This document shows positions 11,554-22,100 of a stretch of DNA of 64,000 bases, piece after piece; the stretch's first letter is position 1, and each line of letters begins with the position of its first letter. The stretch is taken from contig JAPTJF010000030.1 in NCBI GenBank assembly GCA_029339195.1, positions 124,001 to 188,000 of the forward strand, read 5' to 3'. The stretch is from Micractinium sp. NFX-FRZ (taxonomy: Eukaryota; Chlorophyta; Trebouxiophyceae; Chlorellales; Chlorellaceae). Below the pieces are notes generated by a model that had not been told where the DNA came from, did not search any database, and saw only the letters and a list, made by a program, of their open reading frames with translations. Position numbers and translations under genes: made by a program.

Positions 11554-12339
11554 TGCTGCGCACTAAACTGCCTCCCTCGGCAACCAAGCTACCCGCTGCT
11601 CGGAGGGACTCCCTCACTGATTCCGCATGCCAGGGACAGCGAAAATCTTGTGCCGGAGGCGACTGGGAGCCTGTAATCGTGGGCACTCGCTGCCGCGTCT
11701 GCTGCGCTGTCACTGGCTGCCTCCAGGACAAAGGTGGAGCTCGTCTCACGCCTCTGTGTTAATCGCTCTCTGATCACATATGTAAGACCAGATAAAACGG
11801 ATCACAGAGCGGGCGCCCCCTTGGCGCTGCAGGGTTGTGGCATTGGCGGGATGTGGCGGCGGGTGGGCGAGCAGGAGTTGGGGGAGCCAGCTCTTAAAAG
11901 TTTTATTTAAGTATTAGGTCCATTCGGCCGTCCACCAGCCCTTTCAGCTGCAAGTATCTCATCTGCTCAATTGAGGTGCGTACTTCAACTGGCGTCATTG
12001 CCCTCCACTTTCTGTGCTTCAGACTGGGAGGTTCTCGCCCCAACGCACGTTTAAGGGGCAACCCCAGGGTTCGGGTGCAGAAACACGAGCCTGACATGAT
12101 TGACGTGTGAAATGGCATGTACAACAGAATGGGACTGCTCTTGATGGCAGACGTCATGCAGAAGCCGTAATCTGGAGAGTGCCCGCATTGGGGTGCCCGC
12201 TACGTTGCCTCTACTGCCTGCTGCTGCCGCCCTGGCAAAGCAGCATTTGAGGCACCTTCTTCTTCTTCTTTTGAGGCATGTCGCATGGCATCAAACCCTT
12301 TCCGAGACCACCTCGTTTGCCCAATTCGGCACGGAAATC
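11554..12339. promoter_or_regulatory. Divergent intergenic region between beta-helix and LRR genes
   Basis: This roughly 790-bp stretch separates two gene starts that point away from each other, so it must contain both promoters. No TATA box could be assigned with confidence. The 11890-12180 part is visibly richer in A/T than its surroundings and contains an unassigned minus-strand open frame, listed separately. Confidence 0.5.
11903..12157 (-). CDS. Possible small protein of 84 aa, unassigned
   Basis: An uninterrupted minus-strand frame starts with ATG at 12157 and ends at 11903. It encodes a basic protein of normal composition, without the low-complexity bias of the shadow frames around it. 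Its C-terminal half (WRAMTPVEVRTSIEQMRYL onward) looks like a natural alpha-helical sequence. The local base composition is more A/T-rich than in the neighbouring genes, and an A/T-rich stretch follows the stop (11886-11902). I do not recognise the family. It could be a short real gene, a fragment of an older gene or a transferred or organelle-derived piece, or chance. Confidence 0.3.
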   Translation of the reverse strand: MTSAIKSSPILLYMPFHTSIMSGSCFCTRTLGLPLKRALGREPPSLKHRKWRAMTPVEVRTSIEQMRYLQLKGLVDGRMDLILK

Positions 12340-14370
12340 ATGACGGGCGGCAAGACGGGCTGCGGGTTGCTGAGCTTGCCCGAGGAGCTGCTGTCCAGCA
12401 GGGTTGTGCCGCTGCTGGCCTTGGAAGACCGCGCCAGACTCGCCGCTTGCTGCAGGCCCCTGCGCGCCTGCTCCCTGAGGCACAGCACCGAGTGGTGGCG
12501 GCAGGTGGCAGTGCGCGTGGCAGCACCGCTGGCTAGAGCGCGGCGGCAGGTGGAGCAGCTCAGTGGCTGGCTGGCGCGCAGCCGGCCGCAGGTGCAGGAG
12601 CTGAGCATTTCTTACTGGGAGCCAGACACTTTGCGGCAAGGGCGGAGGCAGGAGCTCCCTCTACAGAACCCGCCCGCCTGCCACCTCCTGCTCCCCACCG
12701 CCCCGCCACGTCAGTAATGGCCAGCGCCACAGCATGCGCCGCTCGGGGGTCGCAGTATGCAACATGCTAGTCCCAGCTGCTGACACGTACTGTGCAGCGC
12801 ACCGGGAGGATGTCCCTCGCACCGCCGCTTCACTCTTTCGCTGCCTGCCTGCCCAATCTCGGTTCACACACTGCCGTCCCTTTACCACCCATTGCACTCA
12901 ACCCGTCCACTTGTGCCGGCGCGCCCGTGCTCTGCCTGCTGCTGCAGTGCTGAGCCTGCTGAGCCTGCTGAGCCTGCTCCGCCTGCTCCGCCTGCTGCTG
13001 CAGTGCTGAGCCTGCTGAGCCTGCACCTGAGCGACCAGCGGCTGAACGAGCAGCAGGCGCTGGCCATTTGGGAGTACACCCACCTGACCTCCTTAGAGCT
13101 TGTGCAAGTGGGGCTCATCCAGAGGCCGCCACAACAGCTGGCAAGCTTCCGCGGGCTGAGCAGGTGTGAGGGGTGGGTGGGGCATGGGCACCACTGGGGG
13201 TGCTGGGCGTCTAGGCGGGCTGCCATGGCATGGTATGGTAGGGCGCAGAGGGCAGAGGGCAGAAGGCAGAGGGTAGCTGGGTGCAGATGGTAATGGAGTG
13301 GGAGGGGCACATGAGCACCCGCCCTCCCCACTCGCCAACTACCACACATCAAGAAGACGCTCGATGACAATATTTCCACGGGCTTGCACTAGTTTCACCC
13401 AACAATGATTCCGCCCCACCCATGCATGCACTGCAGGCTGGATGTCAGCGCAAACAGCCTGCGCGGCAGCTGGCGGGCGCTGCAGGGCCTCACCCAGCTG
13501 ACCAGCCTGGCCTGCCGCTCGTGCGGCCTCAGAGCGGTGCCGCCCGCGCTCCGCCGCCTGGCACTGCTGCAGTGCCTGGACATGGGCTGCAACCCAGAAC
13601 TATCGGAGGGAGTGCAGCACCTGGCAGGCAAGCTGCACTTGACCTGCCTGGACCTCGGCGGCTGCAGCTTGTCCCACCTGCCGCCAGCTGTCAGCACGCT
13701 GACGGCGCTGCAGCGCCTGGATCTGAGCGGCGGCCACCTGCCAGCTGAGCCGGCCACCGGCTGGCAGCACCTGGCGGTCTTGGGCCAGCTCACCAGCCTT
13801 GATTGCTCCAGATGCGGGATCAGCAAAGTGCCTCGAGCCATCGGCCAGCTGACGGCGCTCCGCTGGCTGAGCCTGGATGGCAACTCTGGGCTAGACAGCA
13901 GGCTGCACCGCCTGTCCACCCTGCGCCAGCTCACCGCCCTGCAACTCAACGAATGTGGCGTGAGTGCTGTGCGGAGGGGCTTCTCCTGCCTCACAGCCCT
14001 GCAGAGCCTGCAGCTGTATGGGAATGAGGAGCTGCGCTACGGGCTCCGCCACCTGGAAGCGCTCACGCGCCTCACCCACCTCTGCCTGGTCAACGCGCGG
14101 CTGGCCAAGCTGCAAGAGGTGCGCCACCCGGCTGTCAAGGCCGCCCTGGACGAGGCCTGGCGGGAGTTGGGCGAAAATGAGTTCAACGACCCCATGTGCG
14201 ATGCCTCGCCAACAAGCGACTACTGGAAATGGTGCCGAGTTATCGGCTGTGATGACCACTATAACTACTGGCACCCAGACTCACCCATCCCTGACGAAGA
14301 CTTCCCCTGGGCGGGGCCCTCCCCCTCCCCCGCCACCTCAGCCTCCTCGTCGCCAGACAGGGCAGCGTAG
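12340..14370 (+). CDS. F-box-like leucine-rich repeat protein
   Basis: Predicted 487-aa protein in three exons: 12340-12709, 13004-13163 and 13437-14370. The N-terminus reads LLSLPEELL and continues with a DRARLAACCRPLR segment, which fits a divergent F-box-like domain (about residues 8-55). Residues about 125-400 are leucine-rich repeats of the plant type, for example LTSLDCSRCGISKVP and LTALQLNECGVSAV. The C-terminus is acidic and Pro/Ser-rich. The likely role is an adaptor for protein recognition, possibly in an SCF ubiquitin ligase; this is inferred from family architecture. The first donor (GTCAGT at 12710) is non-canonical but is the choice that preserves frame. An upstream in-frame ATG at 12193 is less likely because the leader it would add is low-complexity. 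Confidence 0.72.
12938..13005 (+). repeat. Echo of the exon 2 acceptor junction
   Basis: CTGCTGCAGTGCTGAGCCTGCTGAGCCTG occurs twice in part, first near 12938 and then at the real exon 2 start (13004), joined by short CTGCTCCGC units. Two potential acceptors therefore lie about 60 bp apart in nearly identical context. Confidence 0.7.
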
Positions 14371-14851
14371 TATGCTGACGTGCCTGCTCCCCCGCTGGTC
14401 GCTGCTTGCTCAAACCCCGATTGTTTGTCGCTGTTTGTTCAAACCCATAATCCGCTGTTTGTTCAACGCCGTTTTGTTCCAACTCTGAGCCTCCTCATCT
14501 CCCAAGCGGTGTGAGCCCGTCGTGTGTGCCGCCTTTGTCTGCATGCAAATGCACCCCCCTCATGACCTGTGTGCACGTAAAATGCAAGAGGCAAGTCATT
14601 GAGCCACACACCGACAGCACTAAGTCTGAACCACACACCGACGGTACTAGTCTTGGTAGGCACCCACCCTTCTGGTCCACCTGGGCCAGAGCCGGAGCCA
14701 GCAATTCTAAACCCAGCCCGAGCCTCTCTCCCAGACTGTTTCACCAGCTGTGTCCTACTTCTCCATCACGGTTGCAAAACTGAGGAGCTCAGGACAAAAA
14801 AACACGCGCCCCAGCCTTGTTAAGCACACCGCCGAGTAGCACGGCGCCACA
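14371..14851. other. Convergent intergenic region
   Basis: This region lies between the stops of the LRR gene (plus) and the kinase gene (minus), so it holds both 3' untranslated regions. It contains three imperfect copies of CTGTTTGTTCAAAC at about 14400-14480 and two copies of CCACACACCGAC at about 14605-14645. No coding segment was recognised. Confidence 0.5.
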
Positions 14852-17800
14852 TCAGCCCTTGCTCCCAGCGGCCAGCTTGAAGCGCTGCGCGAGCGCCAGC
14901 ACACGCTGCCTGCCCAGCTGCACCCCGCCCGCGCCAGCAGACCCTGCCGCTCCTGTCGCTGCTGGTGCGGGCGCCCCACCGGGCAGGAAGCTATCCAGGC
15001 TGTCGCTGCTTCCAGAGGCAGCTGCCGCCTGGCCCTGCCACAGCTCAGGCCGTGACAGGTAGGCCTTGGTAGGAGTGTCGCTACTGCTGCCATCCATCGC
15101 TCCTGCCGCTGCTGCTAGCCGCTGCCGCGCCTGCTCCTGCAGGCCCCCCTGTGGCGACAGCGCCGCCAGCCCATGCGCTCGAGCAGTAGGTGCCTCCTGG
15201 CCGCTGGCGCTGGGCCGGTAGCGTGCGCTTCGTAGGCTGGCTAGCGTGCTGCTAGCGCCGGTTGCGCTTGCCAAGTACGGGTTCCCGCCACCGCCGGGTG
15301 ACGCCGCTGCTGTCACTGCTGCATGGGCGGCCGTCAGCTGCTGCCTGGCTGCAGGTGCACGCAGCTGCAGGTAGGCCTGCCCATTGGGCTTGCCACCACC
15401 TGCCGCTTGCCGCAGCTGTGCCAGCCGCCGCAGCGGATCCCCCGGCGGGCCGTCCGCTACAGCCGCAACTTGTGGCAGCACCGTGCTTGCAGCAGCGGGT
15501 GGCACTGCTGGCACCGCAGCCCGATGCTTGACAAGGCTATCCCTGGCCTGCTTGATCGTGGGCAGGGTTGCAGGCGAGTGCGCCTGCTCTGCTGCTGCTG
15601 CTGTCGATGCTGCGGGTCCGTACCCAGCGGCAGTCTCCTGCGCTGCACCACCCAGCGCCGATTCTCGCTGCTGCTGCTGCTGCTCCTGCTGCTGCTGCTG
15701 CTGCTCTGTCTGCTGCCGCTTCTTTAGCCCTGCAGCCACCGCAGCTGACATGCAGACTGCCCCGCCACCCCCTGCCGCCCCCGCCGCCAGCGCCGCACTG
15801 GCGTTCACCAGCCGCTCTTTGAGCGCCGCCCCCGCCAGCTGCGCCGGCAGGCTGCGGATGCCGACGCAGAAGTAGGGGTGCTGCAGCGCTTGCACGGCAG
15901 TGGGACGCTTCTTGGGGTCCCACTGGCACATGGCCGTCATCAGCTCAATGGCTTCAGGGCTGGCGGTGGGCACCAGCTTGGCCAGCGGCTGGGCAGGCAG
16001 CTGCGGGAAGCGGAAGCTCATCTGCCGGGGAGGCATGGCAGGGGCAGGGGCACAGGAAGGCGGCAGCGGCAGCGCTTGTTGAGGAGGAGATGAGGGGCTC
16101 AGAGGTATGGCAGCCATCAGTCAGTCAATCGATCAGTCAATCAATCAACCAATCAATCAAATACATGTCAAGTCTGCGTGGAGCCAGCGGTGGTCCGCGG
16201 GCCAATGCATGTGCAGATCCGCCATCCGCCTCTAGGCTAGCCCGCTGGACCATCACATGCGAATTGCGTGCCCAATCCCAAGCCAGCACACCTGCTGCGC
16301 CAGCTGCAGGCCCTCGGGCCACGTGGCGGCTGTGGGGGTGCCCATCACGCTGGCAATCTTGTACAGCTCGTCGGGCTGCACCACAGCAGCAGCAGACAGA
16401 CAGGCAGACAGACAGGCAGGGGGAGCGACATGTCAGGGCGGGCAGGAGGTCAGAGCCTCACTGGCGTGGCTGTGCGCTGGTTCCAGCGGCAGTACGGAGA
16501 GATGCTGCGGGCCTGCACCGGGCCTGCAGCGGGTGCAAAGGCAGCGCGCAGCTGCCACCAGCCGCTGCCCCACTTAATGCCTGCCAAACTCCCGGCAGCC
16601 CACCTCTGCCTAGGCATGCACTCTGCCGGCCAGCTCTGCCCCCGCCCGCCATGCACCTCCCCTGGACGCCCGCACCTCCGAGCTGCCGGGGAAGAGGGGC
16701 CGCAGGGTGTAGAGCTCCGCCATGATGGCACCCACGGCAAAGATGTCGATGGGGGCGCCGTAGGCGGGCGCACGCAGCAGCACCTCTGGGGCGCGGTACC
16801 ACCGGGTGGACACGTAGTCTGGGGTACAAGTTGGGGTATGGGGTGGGGCATGAGGTGAAACGGAGGGCGGTCGAGGTGGGTTTGAGTATGGAGGTGGAAA
16901 CATGGACCGGCGGAAATGCCCTCACTTAAAGGTGGTGGGCTGCATGATGTGTCGTGCAGCCGGAGAGGGCTACAGCGGGCACACAAGCCGTCCACGCCCC
17001 TGCCCCGGCGCAGAGCACTCCACTGCCCCCTACGCCCGTCAGGCCCCCGCCACATTGCAACAGGGCATCCAGCAGCAGCAGCAGCAGTCTGCTAGAGCAC
17101 AGGCACACAGGCCCCTTGCACATGTGTGCATCTATCACCCAAGCACCTGTGTAGGGCGGGCGTGACCGGATCTCTCGCGCCAGCCCAAAGTCTGCAATCT
17201 TCACGGTGTCCCGGTGCACCAACAGGTTCTCTGGCTTCATGTCCCTGCAGCGGGGGCAGGGAGGCGGCGGGTTGAAGCGGCGGGGTGGCGCAGTCAGAGG
17301 GCACCTTGGGTGTGTGGAGTGCACAGTGCGGAGCACGGCACCGCCGGGTGGGATGGCAGGCACTGTGCGCGATGCAGCTTTGTGTTGTTGGACGGCTGCA
17401 GCTACCAACACATTGGCTGGACTCCGTTTATGTCCAACCCAGCCTGCTGTCGAGAGGTCCCACCAGCAGCTACCACCCGACTGCCCGCCCGCTGCAACGG
17501 CCCTCCGCCCACCCTGCGCAGGTGTGCACGTTAAAAAGGGAGCCCCGCCCCGGCTTGCCTGTGGAAGTAGCCCTGCTTGTGCATGAAGGCCAGCCCCTGC
17601 AGCACCTGGTACGTCCAGTTGCGCACCCGCGACTCTGCAAAGTACTTGTCCCGGTCCTTCACCATCTGGTACAGGTTGCAGTCCTGCGGGAGATCACACA
17701 AGTGCGGCAGCAGCAGAGTGGTGGAGGCAGCAGCAGCAGGGTGCTTGTCCCTGTCCGCCACCATCCGGGAGAGGTGGCAGTTCTGTGCCAGGCAGGCGGG

Positions 17801-18514
17801 CGGGTGGGGAGGCGACTGCGTGTGTGGTGTGCGGGCGTGCGCAGCTGCTCGCTGTTGATGGCAGGAATGTGTGTCTCATTGATGACCAGCGCCAGCGGGA
17901 GCAGTAGTTGTGGTGCGGCACCCGGCAGCAGCATGTGCTGCAACCTTGGCGGCACCGGGTCAAGCACGCAGGCCTGGCATGGAGGGTGAGCGCCGGCACA
18001 TGCCGCATCTGGCACATCTGCCATGCAGGCGTGATGCCCGTGTGTTGAGCACCCACCATGTATTCGAACACGAAGAAGAGCTCGTCGCTCTCTCGGATCA
18101 CCTCCTTCAGCTGCACAATGCAGGGGTGGTGCAGCTTGCGCAGGCTGCGCACCTGCGGGAGGGGCAGGCGGCACAAGAGGGCTGTGTTTTGAGCGGTGCT
18201 GCCCAGGCGGGGGCAGCAGCAGATGCCGACATACCACGCACAGCTACCAGAAGGACACGGGGCAATGCGCCATTAGCAACATTGACCGCAGACTTTCCTG
18301 GCATCAACCGTGCCGCACTACTCGGCCAGCAGGCTGCCCTATTCCCACCATCGCCACCCCGCACCTCCCGCAGCGCCAGGCACTCGTCCCAGCTGTAGAA
18401 CTTGCGCTTCATCTTCTTGATGGCCACCACCTCCCCCGTCTGCTTGTTCACCCCCTTGAACACGCTGCCATAGGTGCCGTCACCCAGCTGCTTGGTGACG
18501 CGGTAGCGCTGCAT
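14852..18514 (-). CDS. MAK/ICK (RCK-family) serine/threonine protein kinase
   Basis: Predicted 621-aa kinase in seven exons: 18514-18365, 18152-18057, 17683-17559, 17244-17147, 16818-16676, 16375-16292 and 16021-14852. The catalytic domain (about residues 4-285) has a Gly-rich loop [12 protein letters not shown], lysine in VAIKKMK, the catalytic loop [21 protein letters not shown], and the activation segment [17 protein letters not shown] with a TDY motif. These features match the MAK/ICK/LF4 group, which in other eukaryotes controls the length of cilia and flagella. The last exon carries a long Gln/Ala/Ser-rich tail. Intron 3 uses a GC donor (CAG|GCAAGC). A diverged echo of the exon 3 acceptor junction lies at about 17735-17790. 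An in-frame ATG at 18586 would add 24 residues; 18514 was chosen because the domain begins right after it. Confidence 0.88.
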
Positions 18515-19166
18515 ACTGTGCGGAGCGGCGGCGCGCGTGCCCGGCGGTTGCCCGCTGGCCCACAAGCTGGATGGGGGGCCCGACACGCCGCCAGCTACTG
18601 ACCGGACCGCCTCGCAACCTCTCCGCCCAGCACGGGCGGCCCCGCCCTGCCGAGAGGCGCGCGGCCGTGGTCAACCTTTGTGGGCGAGGCTGGTTCCTGT
18701 GTCTGCGCGATGCAATTCAGATGCTGGCCTGGTAGTGATGCAATTACGGCACGCGGAGCAGCCAGACAAGCCAGACAGTCTCCGTGCTGAGTTGCCAGCG
18801 CGGCAAAGCACGTCCGTTTCCTGCCCCGGTTGGCAGGCCTTCTGCAGCATGCTTTCAGCGTAGCAAACATTTAGTGCTGCTCAGGCCGGCGTCGCTGCCT
18901 GGCGCTCGGCAGCACATTGAACTCGAGCTTTCGGCCGAGGGGGGCCTCAGGGCAGGTGGGAGTGGGTTTTTGGGATCATCGATGTTGCTTTGACGTTGGT
19001 TATGGCTTCACAGGCGCCACCACTTCGCTCTTCAAGGGTTGGCCGACCGCCTCTGCTCAGATAACCTGCACAGGCCTCGTCACAAGTCTTTTACATTTGC
19101 TCGCAGGGCGTGGGAGTGGCAACACGACCCAAAACTCTGGCCTCTGCTGGCCAGGTTGGTGCGACG
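18515..19166. promoter_or_regulatory. Divergent promoter region, kinase / RING genes
   Basis: This 650-bp stretch separates two divergent starts and must serve as promoter for both the kinase (minus) and the RING protein (plus). Nothing coding was recognised in it. No specific element can be named. Confidence 0.5.
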
Positions 19167-22100
19167 ATGGAGTTAGGTGCGCTCTGGGCTGGATGCAGCA
19201 CCGATGGATTGGCCCGAGCGCCATGGGTAGGCTAGGAAGGCCCGAGGAGAGCGGCATGCTGCCTGCCAGCCCACACCCGGCCTCCTGGCCTCCCTGCCCC
19301 CGCAGACGACACCCCCCCACCGCCCTTGGAGTCGGAGGAAGAGTATGATAGCGACAGCCCGCCGCCCGCCCTGCTGCATACCAGCGACGACGATGAGCCG
19401 CCGCCGCCTGCCGCCGCCGCCGCCACCGCTGCACCCACCAAGGGCAAGAACAAGGCGCCCACCAGTGCCGGGGCGGCCCGCAAGGCAGGGGAAGATTTCA
19501 ACATCACCCCAGAGATGGCAAAACGCATGCTTGGGGATGTAGTCTCTCCGTCAAAGGGCAGCGGCAGCCGAGCAAACCCGACGCCCCCAAAACCCGCGGC
19601 GGGTCTGGGCGGCAGCAGCCTGCAGCGCTCCTCCACACCCACCTCCAATGGGGGCAGTGGCAGTGCAGCTGGCGCAGCCCCCGGCAGCCCCAGTGAATCT
19701 GATGGCATGCAGCCACTGATGGAGCGCGATTCAGACGAAGGTGGGCCCCGGAAGACAACGACAGCACCCAGCTGGGCAGCGGCATTGGGGGGTGGCAGGG
19801 CGGTGGGCAGCGCGTGTCGGGTGCAGCAGGGAGGTGGGTCACGGGGCAGTGCATCGCTGGCCCATCTGCAAGCAACCCTCTGCTCCTCTTGTCTGGGCTG
19901 GCGTGGAGGTGTGCGTCAAGGTTGTTGGCAGCCACTGGCAGCCAGACAGGGAATGATGCCATGACGGCCCCACCGTCGCCGATACTGCCTGCAGACGCCG
20001 ACGGCCGGCCCGCACCCCGGGCCGCACGGCTTGAGGAAGCTATGCCTGTGCTGCAGCCAGGTGGACGGGGCAGCCCCGGGAGTGACAGCGGCAGCGACGC
20101 GGCACCCGGGCTAGAGGAGGATAGCGGGGAAGAGGGCGACGCCCCTCAGGCGGCGGCAGCGGCACCAGCGGCAGCAGCAATGGGCGCGGCGAGGTCGCGG
20201 CCTGCATCGGCAGCGCCTGCACTGGGCAGCAAATCGCGCCCGGCATCCGCAGCGCCTGCTGCTGCGGCGGCAGGGTCACGACCGGTGTCGGCAGCGCCAG
20301 CTGTGCGCAACGGGCCGGCCGACGATGCGAGCGAGAGCGGGGATGACCCGCCGCCGGCGCTCGTCGCCGACAGCGATGGTGCGCACAGAGCGTTGGTCTA
20401 CCTGGCGGGATGAGCGCTGGTCTGGTTGATGCCTTTGTGCTGCGGTGGCACGCGGGCCTGCAGGCTGCCGTGTTGCATCCCAAGCTGTAGCTGGCACCGG
20501 GGCTGGGGCTTGGTGGTGCCTGGCGAGCGTGCACATGTGCCGGTGCTGCCGCTGTCGTGGGGCAGGCATGAGGTACTGCTGTGGTGATGCCACTGGGACT
20601 GCTGGGGCGCTGCCAGGCGTTGTCTGATTCCAAGAGCTCTGATAAACCTCCTTTGCACTGCGCTCGCCCACGCGTCTGTCCCCACAATGCTGCCTCGTTG
20701 CTTCATGGATGTGCTGCAGCGGAGTCTAGTGATGCTGAGGGTCCACCGCCAGCAGCAGCAGGAGCAACCAAGCCACCAGCCAAGCCGACGGCAGCCCCGG
20801 CAGCGGCGGCAGCTTCGCCCAAGCCGGCTGCGGCGGCAGCGGCAGCCAAGCCGGCAGCAGCAGCAGCCACGACGCCAACCAAGACGGCAGCAGCAGCCAA
20901 AACAAAAGCCAGTTCGCCGGCAGTGCCCGCAGCAGCAGCACCGGCAGCAGCAGTCGCCTCTGGGGGTGGAGACGAGTCTGATGACGACCCGCCGCCGCTG
21001 CTGGGTAGGCCACTTCTTGTTGTTGCTGCTGGGTCATGCCGCTGCACGTTGCTGGCTGCTGCTGCTGCTGCCGTGCAGCGCTTCCCTCTGGTGCCGCCAC
21101 TGTCAGCTGCCACCCTCTGTTGGGTGCTGACCTCACACATGCTGCTGCCCACAGTGCCCACGCCTGCCGCTCGCGCTGCCGCTGCTGCTGCCTCGCGCCT
21201 TGCTGCTGCCGCCCATGCCAGCCGCTGCTGCGCTCACGTCCGCCTGCCTGCTGTGCCTGCTGTGCCTGTGCAGACGACGACTTGTCAGCAGAGGAAGAGG
21301 AGGAGAAGGAGCCTGTGCAGGCCGCCAAGGCGGCACCCGCCAAGGGTGCGACACCCACAGCAACAGCCGCCAAGGGTGCGACAGCCGCAGCAACACCCGC
21401 CAAGGGTGCGACAGCTGCAGCAACACCCGCCAAGGGTGCGACACCCGCAGCAACAGCCGCCAAGGGTGCAGCAGCCGCAGCGGCAGCAGCGGCAGCGGCA
21501 GCAGCGGCGGCGGCGCCGGCGGCGGCGCCGGCGGCGGCAGCCGGGGAGGAGGAAGACTATGATGACCAGCCTCCCCTGGCCTCAGATGACTCATCTGACT
21601 CGGATGCCGAGGACATCAAGCGGCCAAAGATCGGCGGCAAGGCCGCCAAGCCCGCCGCCAAGCCCGCCGCCAAGCCCGCAGGTGGGCACAGCAGGGCTGT
21701 CCTCGCTGCCGCCGCGGGCACTGCTGCCTCATTGTGGGCATTGTTGCTGGCTGATGCTGCCCCTGCCCGGTGCTGCCCGCGCTGGGGAGAGCCCCTCCTG
21801 CCATGGCCACAGCTGCGCCTGCCTGCTCCTCCATGCAGCTGCCACCGGTCCCGCCTGCAGCCCTGCCGCTGCCGCCAGGTGGACAAGCAGTCTTCACTGC
21901 AGCATTGCCGTCCCGCCTGCGCTACCTCCCCCCTCCCCGCCTGCAGCGCCTGCAGCCGCGCCGGCGCCGCCGCGCGACAAGAAGGCGGAAGCTGAGAAGG
22001 CCAAGGTGGATGAGGCCAAGAAGAAAGCACAGGATGAGGCAGCGCGCAAAGCAGAAGAGGCGCGGGTGGGTTGGGGATGGGTTGGGGTGGGGGCCAGGCT

